From Schauerella aestuarii (lineage in GTDB: Bacteria > Pseudomonadota > Gammaproteobacteria > Burkholderiales > Burkholderiaceae_B): a stretch of DNA of 64,000 bases. The position numbers and the translations under genes were made by a program. The stretch is from assembly GCF_009866805.1 (NCBI RefSeq), contig NZ_SIZW01000042.1, forward strand, positions 372,001 to 436,000, written 5' to 3'. The stretch's first letter is position 1; each line of letters starts with the position of its first letter. Below the pieces are notes generated by a model, which made no database searches, had not been told where the DNA came from, and was given only the letters and a program-made list of their open reading frames with translations. Shown one piece after another: positions 52,145 through 61,296 of this stretch.

Positions 52145-52642
52145 TCAGTTCTCGCCTCGCACCAGCGTGAAGAAGTCGACTTTGGTTTGGGCGGCCACCC
52201 GCGAGCGATGCGCAAGTGCGGTCTGGCGGGCGTGGTCCAAAGGGTCGATCACGGTATCGATGATCCGGCGGTGCCAGGCGGGCGATTGCAAAAGTCCGTC
52301 CATCATGGCCGCCTGCTCGGCGTGCCGGGCATCGCGTCCTTGTACATACGCCATGCCGACCGTGCCGTCGTCCAGCGTGAGCGCGCAGCGCGTCATGGTC
52401 ATTTCACCGAGGTTGAACTGCTCGCCGGTGCCGCCGGCCCGCGCGCGCACCATGGTCATGCCGGTCTGCGGCGCGCGCAGCCATTGATACGGCGGAAGCG
52501 CTCCCAGTTTGGCGCACGCATCGTTCAGCGCCTGCGGGCTGGCCAGCGCCAGCACGCGCATCCAGGCGCGGCGCGCATCGTCGGCAACAGGTGCGTTGGC
52601 CGGTGCGGCGCGGTCGGTGGGATCGGGAGATGCCAGGGTCAT
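52145..52642 (-). CDS. phnG: C-P lyase complex subunit PhnG
   Basis: A 165-residue PhnG. It contains R-A-W-M-R-V-L-A, the Q-x-G-M-T-M-V-R-A-R-A-G-G-T-G-E-Q-F-N-L-G-E stretch typical of the family and the closing V-D-F-F-T-L-V-R-G-E-N. It opens the phnGHIJKLM operon, with GAGG 7 bases before the start. The PhnF operator at 52658-52667 lies 16 bases upstream. Confidence 0.93.
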   Translation of the reverse strand: MTLASPDPTDRAAPANAPVADDARRAWMRVLALASPQALNDACAKLGALPPYQWLRAPQTGMTMVRARAGGTGEQFNLGEMTMTRCALTLDDGTVGMAYVQGRDARHAEQAAMMDGLLQSPAWHRRIIDTVIDPLDHARQTALAHRSRVAAQTKVDFFTLVRGEN

Positions 52643-52651
52643 ATCAAAGCC

Positions 52652-52673
52652 TCTAAACGTCTAGACGAATAGA
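52652..52673. promoter_or_regulatory. PhnF operator, site 1
   Basis: The perfect palindrome CGTCTAGACG (52658-52667) contains GTCTAGAC, an exact match to the HutC-subfamily GntR consensus GTNTANAC. Outer arms TCTA (52652-52655) and TAGA (52670-52673) extend the symmetry. It lies between divergent phnG and phnF, suiting control of both. Confidence 0.72.
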
Positions 52674-52787
52674 TGTAGTATGCTCGTTCCGAAGGGTGAG
52701 TTCAACACCGCAGCGTGAATTTTTGATGACAGCGCCGTCCGCGATTCCGGGCGGGATCAGGCACAATCTCCTCATTGAAGACACATC

Positions 52788-53531
52788 ATGATCGCAGAGC
52801 ACATGGATAGGGTTGAACGAGGATCGGGTATCGCCGTATGGCGCCAGATCGGCGAATCGCTGGCGCACGACATTCGCAGCAAGCTTTATGGTGCCGGCGA
52901 ACGCCTGCCGCCGGAATCGGAACTGGCCAGCAAGTTTTCGGTCAACCGCCATACGATCCGGCGCGCGATGGGCGTGCTCGAACAGGACGGTCTGGTGCGC
53001 ATCGAACAGGGGCGTGGCACCTTCGTGCAGGAGCATGCGATCGATTACGCGATCGGCAAGCGCACCCGGTTCTCGGAAAACCTGCGTCACCAAGGTCTCG
53101 AAGGGCACGTCGAGGTGATCGGCAGCCAGGTGCTGCGCGCGGCCGACATCGCGCGTCATCTGGGCCTGGCGCGCACCGCGCCGCTGTTGCGGGTGCAATT
53201 GATCGGCCGTGCCGAGGACAGAACCATCAACGTCTCCGAGCACCATTTCGATCAGACGCGGTTCTCCGACCTGCCCGAAAAACTGGCGGCGCTGCGATCG
53301 CTGTCCAAGGCTTATGTGCAATACGGCATCGGCGACTACACCCGCAAGTGGTCGCGCATTACCGCCACGTTGCCGGAGGCGGATGTGGCGCGGATGCTGG
53401 GGCAGCCCAAGACCCGTCCCATTCTGCAGGTCGAGGCCCTCAACGTGGATGCAGCAGGCGAACCGTTGCAGTACAGCGTCACGCGCTTCGCTGGCGATTG
53501 GGTACAGATCAGCATAAGCGACGAGACCTGA
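52788..53531 (+). CDS. phnF: GntR/HutC-family phosphonate regulator PhnF
   Basis: A 247-residue regulator. The winged helix (about 15-85) reads G-E-R-L-P-P-E-S-E-L-A-S-K-F-S-V-N-R-H-T-I-R-R-A, the typical PhnF/HutC form; the C-terminal half is a UTRA ligand-binding domain with F-S-E-N-L-R-H-Q-G. It is divergent from phnG and immediately upstream of the phnM2-DUF1045-phnN unit. It most likely represses both operons in the absence of phosphonate or when phosphate is ample. An ATG at 52803 is an alternative start. Confidence 0.92.
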   Translation: MIAEHMDRVERGSGIAVWRQIGESLAHDIRSKLYGAGERLPPESELASKFSVNRHTIRRAMGVLEQDGLVRIEQGRGTFVQEHAIDYAIGKRTRFSENLRHQGLEGHVEVIGSQVLRAADIARHLGLARTAPLLRVQLIGRAEDRTINVSEHHFDQTRFSDLPEKLAALRSLSKAYVQYGIGDYTRKWSRITATLPEADVARMLGQPKTRPILQVEALNVDAAGEPLQYSVTRFAGDWVQISISDET

Positions 53532-53614
53532 AGCATGGCGTGACGCTCACGGGGATTGCGGCAGATGCGTACCGCAGTTGCCTCGTGGTTGGCGACCATT
53601 CTGCTCGCAGATTC

Positions 53615-53622
53615 ATCTAGAC
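53615..53622. promoter_or_regulatory. Possible PhnF operator, site 2
   Basis: ATCTAGAC here differs by one base from the GTCTAGAC core of site 1. It lies 36 bases before the second phnM start, in the 127-base gap after phnF, which suggests that this unit has its own PhnF-controlled promoter. Confidence 0.45.
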
Positions 53623-53658
53623 ATCCAGTTGTCACAATGCGCTTTTAGGATTTCGGTC

Positions 53659-54897
53659 ATGACCTCATCCTCGCTCGTCGATTCCCATCCCCGTCTTGCC
53701 GGACTTCGCGGCAACCGTATCTTGACACCCACCGGTGTGATGGCCGGCCATTTGCGCTTCGCGGGCGCGCACATTTCGGCGCTCGAACCGCATCCCGATG
53801 GTGCTGCCGAAGGCCTCCTCGACGCCGGCGATCTGCTGGTGCTGCCGGGTATCGTCGATCTGCACGGCGATGCGTTCGAGCGAACCGTGATGCCGCGCCC
53901 CGGTGTGACGTTTCCCTACGCCAATGCACTGCACGAGGTCGACCGGCAACTTTTGGCCAACGGCATCACGACCGAATTCCATGGCGTGACGTTGTCGTGG
54001 GAAGGCGGGCTGCGCGGCGAGGCGTACGCCGAACGCATGTTCGACGCCTTGCTTGCGGCAGAGCACCTGCTGGGCGCGCATCACTACGTGCACCTGCGCT
54101 TCGAAACCCATCATCTGGCGGGGGTGGACCGCGCCATCGAATGGATAGCCGCCGGTCGCGTGCGGTTTCTGGCGCTCAACGATCACCTGCCCAGCATGGT
54201 TCGCCGCCTGGGCGACGCTCGCAAACTGCTGCAGTACGCCGAGCGCGCCGAGTGCGACATCGACACCTACGAAGCCCGTGTGCGTCGCGCTCAGGAGGGC
54301 AGTGCGCACGTGCCGGATGCCATGCGCCGCCTGACCGCCGCCGCCCACGCCAGCGGGCTGCGCATCGCATCTCACGATGATCCCGATGATGCCATGCGCC
54401 ATTATCACCACGATCTGGGCTGCCATGTGGCGGAGTTCCCGCTCACCGAAGCGGTCGCGCGGACCGCGCATGCACAAGGCGACGTAACGGTGTTCGGCGC
54501 GCCGAATGTGGTGCGCGGACGCAGTCATACCACCGCACCCAACGCCACGGCCATGATCCGCGCGGGCTTGTGCGACATCCTCACCTCCGATTACTACTAT
54601 CCGGCGCCATTGCTCGCGGCGCTGCAGCTTGCCCAGCAACACGTCTTGCCGCTGGCGCAGGCGTGGGCGCTGGTGTCTGCGCACCCGGCGCAGGCCGCCG
54701 GCCTCAGCGATCGCGGGCAGTTGATCGCCGGCGGCCTGGCCGACGTGATTCTGGTCGACGACAGTGTGCCCGGGATGCCACGCGTGAGCGCAACCATCGT
54801 CAATGGCCGCCTGCACTATGCCAGCCGTCCATGGCCCATCGGGCAAGAGATCGCGGCAGCATCCGCTGCGGCCCCGCACGCGTTGACGCCCGCATGA
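53659..54897 (+). CDS. PhnM paralogue (divergent amidohydrolase-fold diphosphatase)
   Basis: A 412-residue protein of the PhnM family. It keeps the metal motif I-V-D-L-H-G-D (His69, Asp71), A-S-H-D-D-P-D, F-G-A-P-N-V-V-R-G and S-D-Y-Y-Y-P. The PhnM hallmark M-D-H-S-P-G-Q is replaced by N-D-H-L-P-S, and about 20 residues after it differ in length. It should act on a ribose phosphonate triphosphate or a related phosphoester. ATG 53659 has AGGA 8 bases upstream; a longer frame from 53578 overlaps the operator. Its stop overlaps the DUF1045 gene start (ATGA). Having two PhnM genes in one locus is unusual. Confidence 0.85.
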   Translation: MTSSSLVDSHPRLAGLRGNRILTPTGVMAGHLRFAGAHISALEPHPDGAAEGLLDAGDLLVLPGIVDLHGDAFERTVMPRPGVTFPYANALHEVDRQLLANGITTEFHGVTLSWEGGLRGEAYAERMFDALLAAEHLLGAHHYVHLRFETHHLAGVDRAIEWIAAGRVRFLALNDHLPSMVRRLGDARKLLQYAERAECDIDTYEARVRRAQEGSAHVPDAMRRLTAAAHASGLRIASHDDPDDAMRHYHHDLGCHVAEFPLTEAVARTAHAQGDVTVFGAPNVVRGRSHTTAPNATAMIRAGLCDILTSDYYYPAPLLAALQLAQQHVLPLAQAWALVSAHPAQAAGLSDRGQLIAGGLADVILVDDSVPGMPRVSATIVNGRLHYASRPWPIGQEIAAASAAAPHALTPA

Positions 54898-55649
54898 CCC
54901 ATCCTCTTGCCTATCGATACGCCGTTTATTTTCGCCCGCCCGAGCCCTGGGGTCAGATCGGCCGACAGTGGCTCGGCCGTTGCGAGCTCACCGGCGCGGC
55001 ACTGGACCGCCTTGCCGACGCACCTGCCGCGCTCGACACATGGACCCGAGCGCCACGCCGTTATGGTCTACACGCCACGTTGAAGGCGCCGTTTCGCTTG
55101 CGCGACGGCGCTTCACCGCTCGATATCGACCGCGCGATGCGCGCGCTCGTGGCCACCCACGAGCGCTTTGAGATCAGCCTCGCCGTGAAGCGGTTACGCG
55201 GCTTCCTGGCGTGGTGTATCCAGGCCGATGCGCCGGGCGAGGCGCGGATGAATGCACTCGCCGGCGATGCGGTCGCGGCACTCGACGCGTGGCGCGCGCC
55301 GATCAACGATCAAGAGCGTGCACGACGGCTGGCGTCGGATCTGTCAGCGCCTCAGCTCGCCATGCTGGCGCGCTGGGGCTATCCCTACGCATTCGAGACC
55401 TTCACGTTTCATATCTCGCTTACGGGCCATATCGACGCCGCCGCGCTGGAGGATGCCCATGAACGGCTGGTGGCGCTGTCCGCGCCCCTGATCGGCGTGA
55501 GGGTGCCGGTGCAGGCGATCGCCGTATATGTGCAAGCGGAGCCCGATGCGGATTTCGTGGTGGCGCGGGAATACGACTTTGCGGGCACGACACGAGAGGG
55601 CGCGGGCAATCGTTATCTGCCGTCTGTGACTGGCGTTCGCGCGGCATGA
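54894..55649 (+). CDS. DUF1045 phosphonate-operon protein, 2H-phosphoesterase fold
   Basis: A 251-residue protein of the DUF1045 family, regularly found in C-P lyase operons. It has the two H-x-[ST] motifs of 2H phosphoesterases: H-A-T at 60-62 and H-I-S at 173-175, which together form a cyclic-phosphodiesterase-type active site. The C-P lyase pathway makes a five-membered cyclic ribose phosphate that PhnP opens in E. coli; phnP is absent here, so this protein may do that step. It overlaps both neighbours by 4 bases, so it is translationally coupled to phnM2 and phnN. Confidence 0.88.
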   Translation: MTHPLAYRYAVYFRPPEPWGQIGRQWLGRCELTGAALDRLADAPAALDTWTRAPRRYGLHATLKAPFRLRDGASPLDIDRAMRALVATHERFEISLAVKRLRGFLAWCIQADAPGEARMNALAGDAVAALDAWRAPINDQERARRLASDLSAPQLAMLARWGYPYAFETFTFHISLTGHIDAAALEDAHERLVALSAPLIGVRVPVQAIAVYVQAEPDADFVVAREYDFAGTTREGAGNRYLPSVTGVRAA

Positions 55650-56278
55650 TCGCGCCAGGGCCGGTGCCTGTGCCGCCCCTTGACGCCGACGGCGTGCGCG
55701 CCTCGGCAGGGCGTCTCGTGTATCTGATGGGCGCGTCCGGCAGCGGCAAGGACACCATTCTGCGCGGAGTGCGCGCATCGCTTTCACCTGCCGATGGCGT
55801 GAAGATCGCCACCCGGTTCATTACCCGCGCGCCTTCGGCAGACGAACCGTCGATCGAACTCACGACCGAAGCTTTCGCGCGGTTGCGCGATCAAGGCGCC
55901 TTTGCACTGTGCTGGGAAAGCCATGGCTTGGGATACGGCATCGGCACCGAGATCGATGGCTGGCTTGCCCGCGGCAGTACCGTCATCATCAATGGCTCGC
56001 GCCACCATGCCGGCGCGGCCTACGTGCGCTATCCCGACATGCTGGCGGTCGAAATCGCCGTCGATTCCGACGTGCTTCGTCGTCGGCTCACTGCGCGCGC
56101 ACGGGAGTCGGCCGAAGCGATTGCGCAGCGCCTGGCGCGTGCCGTGGCACCCTACGATTGCCCCCTGGGATTACGCGTGGTCACGCTCGACAACAATGGA
56201 CCCGCCGGGCGTGCGGTCGGTGCGCTGATCGACCTTGCGCGCCATGCCCAAGGCGCGCAAGGTGCCCGCGGCGCATAG
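55646..56278 (+). CDS. phnN: Ribose 1,5-bisphosphate phosphokinase PhnN
   Basis: A 210-residue kinase of the guanylate-kinase-like fold. The P-loop is G-A-S-G-S-G-K-D-T (29-37), then T-R-F-I-T-R-A-P and W-E-S-H-G-L-G-Y-G-I-G, typical of PhnN, which makes PRPP from ribose 1,5-bisphosphate and ATP. The first 20 residues are an extra Pro-rich leader. Start overlaps the DUF1045 gene. It converges on phnE with 19 bases between the stops. Confidence 0.93.
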   Translation: MIAPGPVPVPPLDADGVRASAGRLVYLMGASGSGKDTILRGVRASLSPADGVKIATRFITRAPSADEPSIELTTEAFARLRDQGAFALCWESHGLGYGIGTEIDGWLARGSTVIINGSRHHAGAAYVRYPDMLAVEIAVDSDVLRRRLTARARESAEAIAQRLARAVAPYDCPLGLRVVTLDNNGPAGRAVGALIDLARHAQGAQGARGA

Positions 56279-56297
56279 GGCGCCGACGGGACTGGCG

Positions 56298-57095
56298 TCA
56301 GATAAACGCGCGGCGGATACGCGACGACAGCATGTCGATCAGCGTGACGAACACCACGATAATGATCATCACCGCGCACGTTTGCGCGTACTGGAAGCTG
56401 CGCATGATGTCCCATAGCACCATGCCGATGCCGCCTGCGCCGACGATGCCGACCACCGAGGCCGAACGGACGTTGGATTCGAAGCGGTAAAGGGCATATG
56501 AAATCCACAACGGCATGACTTGGGGTATCACGCCGTACACGATCTCCTCCAGCGCATTGGCGCCGGTGGCGCGCACGCCTTCGACGGGCCGCGGATCAAT
56601 GGCTTCGACGGCTTCGGAAAACAGCTTCGCCAGTACGCCTGTCGTATGGATCCACAATGCCAGCACGCCAGCAAAAGGTCCCAAACCCACCGCCACGATA
56701 AACAACATGGCGAAGACGATTTCGTTGATGGCACGGCAGGCATCCATCAACCGCCGTACGGGTACATACACCCAGGCCGGAACGATATTCGACGAGCTCA
56801 ACAGGCTCATCGGCACCGCTACGACCACGGCCAGAAAGGTCCCCCATACGGCGATCTGGATCGTAATGAGCATTTCGCTCAAGTACATCCGCCAGTCGCG
56901 GAAATTTGGCGGAAAAAAGTCGGCCGCGTAGGTCGCCATGTTGCCGGCATCCCGCCACAGATCGAACGGCCGCATATCGGCACCGTTCCAGGATCCCAGC
57001 AGGATCGCCAGCACGGTAGCCCAGGCGAGCATCGTTGCGAGCGACATGCGCGGTGGGCGCGCGTTCGGGGTGCCAGCAGCCATGGCAACAGTCAT
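56298..57095 (-). CDS. phnE: Phosphonate ABC transporter permease PhnE
   Basis: A 265-residue inner-membrane permease with about six membrane segments and the coupling-loop pattern [21 protein letters not shown]. It takes phosphonates from PhnD and is powered by PhnC. GAGAGG sits upstream of the ATG. It lies 14 bases after phnD. Only one PhnE is present, so the channel should be a homodimer. Confidence 0.93.
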   Translation of the reverse strand: MTVAMAAGTPNARPPRMSLATMLAWATVLAILLGSWNGADMRPFDLWRDAGNMATYAADFFPPNFRDWRMYLSEMLITIQIAVWGTFLAVVVAVPMSLLSSSNIVPAWVYVPVRRLMDACRAINEIVFAMLFIVAVGLGPFAGVLALWIHTTGVLAKLFSEAVEAIDPRPVEGVRATGANALEEIVYGVIPQVMPLWISYALYRFESNVRSASVVGIVGAGGIGMVLWDIMRSFQYAQTCAVMIIIVVFVTLIDMLSSRIRRAFI

Positions 57096-57109
57096 AGCGG
57101 TCAGGCCTC

Positions 57110-58090
57110 TCAGTTGGTCTTCACGGGCTGCGCCAACGCGGCCAGCTTGTTGTCGATCTCGGCGACCTTCTTGGCCCGGTCTTCGGTGCTCATCGTTCCG
57201 TCGGCTTCGATCTTGGCCTTCTCACGCGCCAGATCGATCTGGCGGATCGGCACCAACTGCGTGTTGTCCGACGCGCGGAACCCGCGATAGGTGAGCGCCT
57301 TCAGATTGGCCTGCTCGGTGGCCGCATTGGGGCCTTTGCCGTAATTCAGAAAGAAGTCGCGGATCTTTGCCTGCAACGCCGGATCGAGGTCCTTGCGCCA
57401 CACCATCGGATCGGCCGGAATCAACGGCGACTTCCACAGCACACGGACGCTGTCGTTGGCATCCTTGCCCGTACTGATGCGATAGCGCTCCAGCGCCTCG
57501 GTGTTGTTGACGGCGACGTCGACCTGCTTATTGATCACCGACATCAAATTGGTTTCGTGATTGCTCGCGCGGTAAGTCTTGAACAACGTCTTCGGATCGA
57601 CGCGGCGCTCGCCCCACAGGTAATAGCCCGGCACCGCGGTGCCCGACGTCGAATTGGGATCGCCCGCGCCGAAATTGAGCGACTTGCCGCGTGCAATCAC
57701 GTCGTCAACCGACTTCAGATCGCTGTCTTTGTTGACGATCAGGACCGACCAGTAGCCCGGATTGCCATCTTTATCGATGACGGAGGCGAACACTTCGCCG
57801 TTGGCCCGATCAACCGCCTCGATGGCCGACTTGTTGCCATACCAGGCCACCTGAACCTTGTTGAAGCGCATGCCCTCGATGATGCCGGCATAATCGGACG
57901 CGAAGAACGGTTTGACAGGCACGCCGAGCACGCGGCTCAGATCGTCGATCACGGGCTGCCAACCCGACTTCAAGTTGGATGACGACTCGGTCGAGATAAT
58001 GCCGAAGTTGATGGTTTTACCTTCCTGCGCATAGGCAGGGGCGGCAAAGGCCGAGGCGGCGATCAGGGCGCAAAAGGTTCTGCGAAGCAT
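57110..58090 (-). CDS. phnD: Phosphonate ABC transporter substrate-binding protein PhnD
   Basis: A 326-residue periplasmic binding protein. The signal peptide M-L-R-R-T-F-C with an Ala-rich core ends at A-Y-A-Q. The mature part has [20 protein letters not shown] and the G-D-P-N-S-T-S-G loop that binds the phosphonate in PhnD. The gene lies between phnC and phnE with a 85-base gap to phnC, larger than within the rest of the operon. Confidence 0.94.
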   Translation of the reverse strand: MLRRTFCALIAASAFAAPAYAQEGKTINFGIISTESSSNLKSGWQPVIDDLSRVLGVPVKPFFASDYAGIIEGMRFNKVQVAWYGNKSAIEAVDRANGEVFASVIDKDGNPGYWSVLIVNKDSDLKSVDDVIARGKSLNFGAGDPNSTSGTAVPGYYLWGERRVDPKTLFKTYRASNHETNLMSVINKQVDVAVNNTEALERYRISTGKDANDSVRVLWKSPLIPADPMVWRKDLDPALQAKIRDFFLNYGKGPNAATEQANLKALTYRGFRASDNTQLVPIRQIDLAREKAKIEADGTMSTEDRAKKVAEIDNKLAALAQPVKTN

Positions 58091-58175
58091 GTCGAACTCC
58101 GTAAACGAGCAGTGGGGCGGAAGAAGGGATATAGCGGCGGGCTGGACCGTCGGCCGCGCCGAGACGTCTGGCTGA

Positions 58176-59060
58176 CTAGGCTGTCTGCAGGGCAGGGCGG
58201 CGCAATCGGTTATGACGGCGATCGGCCGTGACCGTGGGTGCCGCGGGTTCAGCGAATGGGGGGTCGGTGCGTGTGGGCAGCCCGGCCGGCAGCAACTCGC
58301 TCAACTCCGCGCCGTAAAGGTCTTGCAGCATCTGCGGGGTCAACTCGGTCGACGGTCCGTCGTAGACGACTTGGCCCTGGCGCAGTGCCACCACGCGGGG
58401 GCAATATTTCAACGCCACATCCACTTGATGCAGCGACACCACCACGGTGACCTGGCGGGTGCGTTGGATCTCGGCAAGCGTATCCATCACGCGGCGCGAC
58501 GACTCGGGATCGAGCGACGCAATGGGTTCGTCGGCGAGAATGATGCGGGCGTTTTGCACCAGGGTACGCGCGATGGCAGCCCGCTGCTGCTGGCCGCCCG
58601 AGAGTGTCGAGGCGCGCTGAAAGGCATAATCGTCTATACCAACTTGGGCAAGCGCGGCCATCCCGACGTCGATTTCCCGCTGCAGGAAGAATTTGCTCAG
58701 ACTGCGCCACAACGGCACCCGGGGCAACATGCCGGTCAGCACATTGGTCATCAACGACGACCGCCCAACGAGATTGAATTGTTGAAAGACAAAGCCGATC
58801 TGCTGGCGGGCCAGGCGCACGCGGCGCGAGAGTCGACCGTGATGTTGAATCTCATCGCCATGTACGCGAATCGATCCGGCACCGGTGTCGCCTGCCACGA
58901 ATCCGGCAATATGACGCAGCAGCGTGGATTTGCCCGATCCCGAAGCGCCGAGCAGCGCCACCATTTCGCCAGGCGCCACATTCAACGTGACGTTGTCCAG
59001 CGCCTTGCGCGATCCGCGAAAGGTTTTACTCAAGCCGCGAACTTCGATTGCGAGCGTCAT
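58176..59060 (-). CDS. phnC: Phosphonate ABC transporter ATP-binding protein PhnC
   Basis: A 294-residue ATPase: Walker [10 protein letters not shown], signature [13 protein letters not shown], Walker [14 protein letters not shown] tail of about 30 residues rich in Pro and Arg follows the domain. It opens phnCDE, which runs towards phnN. The upstream gap (59061-59266), shared with a divergent CDF gene, holds two inverted repeats but no clear Pho box. Confidence 0.94.
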   Translation of the reverse strand: MTLAIEVRGLSKTFRGSRKALDNVTLNVAPGEMVALLGASGSGKSTLLRHIAGFVAGDTGAGSIRVHGDEIQHHGRLSRRVRLARQQIGFVFQQFNLVGRSSLMTNVLTGMLPRVPLWRSLSKFFLQREIDVGMAALAQVGIDDYAFQRASTLSGGQQQRAAIARTLVQNARIILADEPIASLDPESSRRVMDTLAEIQRTRQVTVVVSLHQVDVALKYCPRVVALRQGQVVYDGPSTELTPQMLQDLYGAELSELLPAGLPTRTDPPFAEPAAPTVTADRRHNRLRRPALQTA

Positions 59061-59112
59061 CGGTCGCCGTCCTCAAAATGTCCAGTTGACGCATTCTGGG
59101 CGGCGCATGTGA

Positions 59113-59166
59113 CAGCCAGATGGCTGACTGCGACATATTCTTGGCGAAAAACCCTTATACGCCAAG
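59113..59166. promoter_or_regulatory. Two inverted repeats upstream of phnC
   Basis: CAGCCA (59113-59118) and TGGCTG (59121-59126) form one palindrome with a 2-base spacer. CTTGGCG (59140-59146) and CGCCAAG (59160-59166) form a second, with 7-bp arms and a 13-base spacer. Either could be an operator for phnCDE or for the divergent CDF gene. No GTCTAGAC-like PhnF site is visible here. Confidence 0.35.
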
Positions 59167-59266
59167 GACTTGAAACATCTTCGTCATGGTTGTGACGGCG
59201 CCGATCACTAGCAAAATCCACCGTGATCGGTTACATTCCTAGGGTTTTCCACTACTTGTGTTGCCT

Positions 59267-60178
59267 ATGACAGTCGCCCGCCATCCCACCGAACAACGCG
59301 TTCTGACCCTCTCGATCTGGTGCACCGTGGCGCTCGCCATGCTCGGCATCATCTTCGGGTTGCTATCGGGTTCACAGGCGATCATCTTCGATGGGGTGTT
59401 TGCGTCGATCGACGCGGGGATGTCGATCCTGGCGCTGGTCGTGTCGCGGTTGCTGTTGCGATCGGGCAGCAAACGATTCCAGTATGGCTATTGGCACCTC
59501 GAACCGCTGGTCGCGCTGTTCAATGGCTCGGTCCTGCTCGCCATCTGTGTGTATGCGTTCATCAATGGCTTGAAGGGCATGCTCTCGGGCGGCAACGTGG
59601 TGTCGTTCGATGGCGCGCTGATATATGCCGTGATCACGTGCATCGGCTGCTTCGGACTTTATTTCTATGAGCGGCGTGTAAATCGCGTGCTGGAATCGGA
59701 GTTCATCACGATCGACATGAACAGCTTTCTCATGTCGGGCTTCATTACGCTGGGCCTGTTCATCGGATTCGGGGCGGCGCAGATTCTCGCCCGTGCCGGC
59801 TATCCGCAATGGGAGCCGTATGCCGACTCCTTGATCCTGATGATCGTGGTGGCGGGGTTGGCGCCGGTGCCGTTACGGATCATCCGCCGGGCGCTGCGGG
59901 ATGTGTTCCTGATCGCCCCCCTCGACGCCACCGATCTGGTCAAGCGGGTCATGACCGAGGCGAGCGCACGTTATCGCTTCATCGACTACAACATGTACGT
60001 CGCCAAGCAAGGGCGGATGCATATGATCGACATCAATGTGCTGGTGCCGGCGGACTACGACGCGACCGTCGTCAATTTCGATGCGATCCGCGCCGATATC
60101 GCCTCCCAGCTCGGCGAATTCGCGCATCTGGACGAGTGGCTGTCGATCAGCTTCACCAGCAATCGCCGCTGGACGTAA
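59267..60178 (+). CDS. Cation diffusion facilitator family transporter
   Basis: A 303-residue CDF protein with six membrane segments. Helix 2 carries F-D-G-V-F-A-S-I-D-A-G (two Asp residues 8 apart); helix 5 carries I-D-M-N-S-F. The layout differs from the FieF-like protein at 45625, which keeps the H-x-x-x-D site, so it belongs to another CDF branch with uncertain metal. A short cytoplasmic domain follows the membrane part. ATG 59267 is used; a GTG at 59258 adds three residues. Divergent from phnC. Confidence 0.85.
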   Translation: MTVARHPTEQRVLTLSIWCTVALAMLGIIFGLLSGSQAIIFDGVFASIDAGMSILALVVSRLLLRSGSKRFQYGYWHLEPLVALFNGSVLLAICVYAFINGLKGMLSGGNVVSFDGALIYAVITCIGCFGLYFYERRVNRVLESEFITIDMNSFLMSGFITLGLFIGFGAAQILARAGYPQWEPYADSLILMIVVAGLAPVPLRIIRRALRDVFLIAPLDATDLVKRVMTEASARYRFIDYNMYVAKQGRMHMIDINVLVPADYDATVVNFDAIRADIASQLGEFAHLDEWLSISFTSNRRWT

Positions 60179-60250
60179 CCCCGATCGTCAAGCGCTCGCG
60201 GGGGTGGGAGGTGTGTTGTCGCGAAGCGACTGAACGCACCGCAGTGCATC

Positions 60251-61057
60251 TCATAGCGACTTGTCGGCGGCGCGTTGCCTGAACAGCACGATGCACAACA
60301 AGACGACGCCCGCCAAGGCCATCATCGTGGTGCCGCGGCTCAACGCCATGCCGCCGGCTTGTGCCGAGTGATCCAGCAGTCCACCCACTACGGCCCCTAG
60401 CGGACGCGTGGCCACAAACGCCAGCCAGAACAGCAGCGTGCGCGACATCGAGGTACGGAAATACACGACCGCCATCGCAGCCAGCAACGCGGCAAACATC
60501 ATCATGCTGGCCTCACGATCGAGGCCCGGCACTTCCATCGTCCAGTCGCTCAGCGCCATGCCGAGGGTCTGCGCCAGCACGATGGCGGTCCAATAGAAGC
60601 GTTCCGAGCGGGCGGTATCGATACGGTAGATCGACAGCGATCCCAACGCGCGGCGCCACGCCCACAACGACGCCCCGAACAGGCTGGCCAGGAGCAGCAG
60701 GCCGCCCGTAAACCCGATGCCAAGAGATCGGTCGGCCACGTCCGCCAAGGTCGTGGCGACCGTGGTCGTGGCCGCAAAGGCCAGCCAGTACCACACGGGC
60801 AAGAAGCGCTGTGCACGCACCTGCGCCGTCACGGCGGCGGCAAACACTGCACCCAGAATCAGGGTTGCCGAGAAAAAACCAAAGTCCAACGCCGCCGATA
60901 CCGCATCGCCCCAGGTCTCGCCGAGCGCCGTGGCGGCAATGTTGGTCAGCCAGAACCCCAAGGTCACTTCAGGTACTTTGCTCGCCTTGGTTGTGGCGGC
61001 TTTGTTGGTGGCGGCTTTAGTCGGCTCGCTTCCGAATGCATGTATGACTTCGCCCAT
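60251..61057 (-). CDS. Membrane protein with four internal repeats (COG4705-like)
   Basis: A 268-residue membrane protein with about eight membrane segments. After 27 polar residues (Lys/Thr/Ala-rich) comes K-V-P-E-V-T-L-G-F-W, the usual opening of this poorly characterised family. Four repeats start with an aromatic pair and end in a conserved Asp: residues 35-51, 90-109, 155-171 and 210-229, the first being F-W-L-T-N-I-A-A-T-A-L-G-E-T-W-G-D. The start at 61057 has AAGG nearby; an upstream extension is rejected. Function unknown. It is convergent with the CDF gene; the 72-base gap holds a small GTCGC/GCGAC hairpin at 60218-60230. Confidence 0.8.
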   Translation of the reverse strand: MGEVIHAFGSEPTKAATNKAATTKASKVPEVTLGFWLTNIAATALGETWGDAVSAALDFGFFSATLILGAVFAAAVTAQVRAQRFLPVWYWLAFAATTTVATTLADVADRSLGIGFTGGLLLLASLFGASLWAWRRALGSLSIYRIDTARSERFYWTAIVLAQTLGMALSDWTMEVPGLDREASMMMFAALLAAMAVVYFRTSMSRTLLFWLAFVATRPLGAVVGGLLDHSAQAGGMALSRGTTMMALAGVVLLCIVLFRQRAADKSL

Positions 61058-61296
61058 GGGCCTTAACCTCTCACGCGTTTGCCGAATCGTAGGCAACGCG
61101 TCGTCGAATTTACGTGAAATGGCCGTGCCCGCCGGTTGTGGCGCGTCGCCAGCCTGCTTGCTTGCCGCGGCGCAGAAAGGGTCGGGCGCAGCGGTAGATC
61201 ATTTTCGTTGCGGCGTATTTATCGTTGATGACCGTGGATTAAACCGATTGCCGATGCGTCTATCCCCTGACAAGGCATTCACTTTCGGGATAGACG

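Noticed and set aside
59061-59266. Pho box upstream of phnC
   Set aside because: On the minus strand a CTGTCAC half-site is visible but no second half-site follows at the right spacing.
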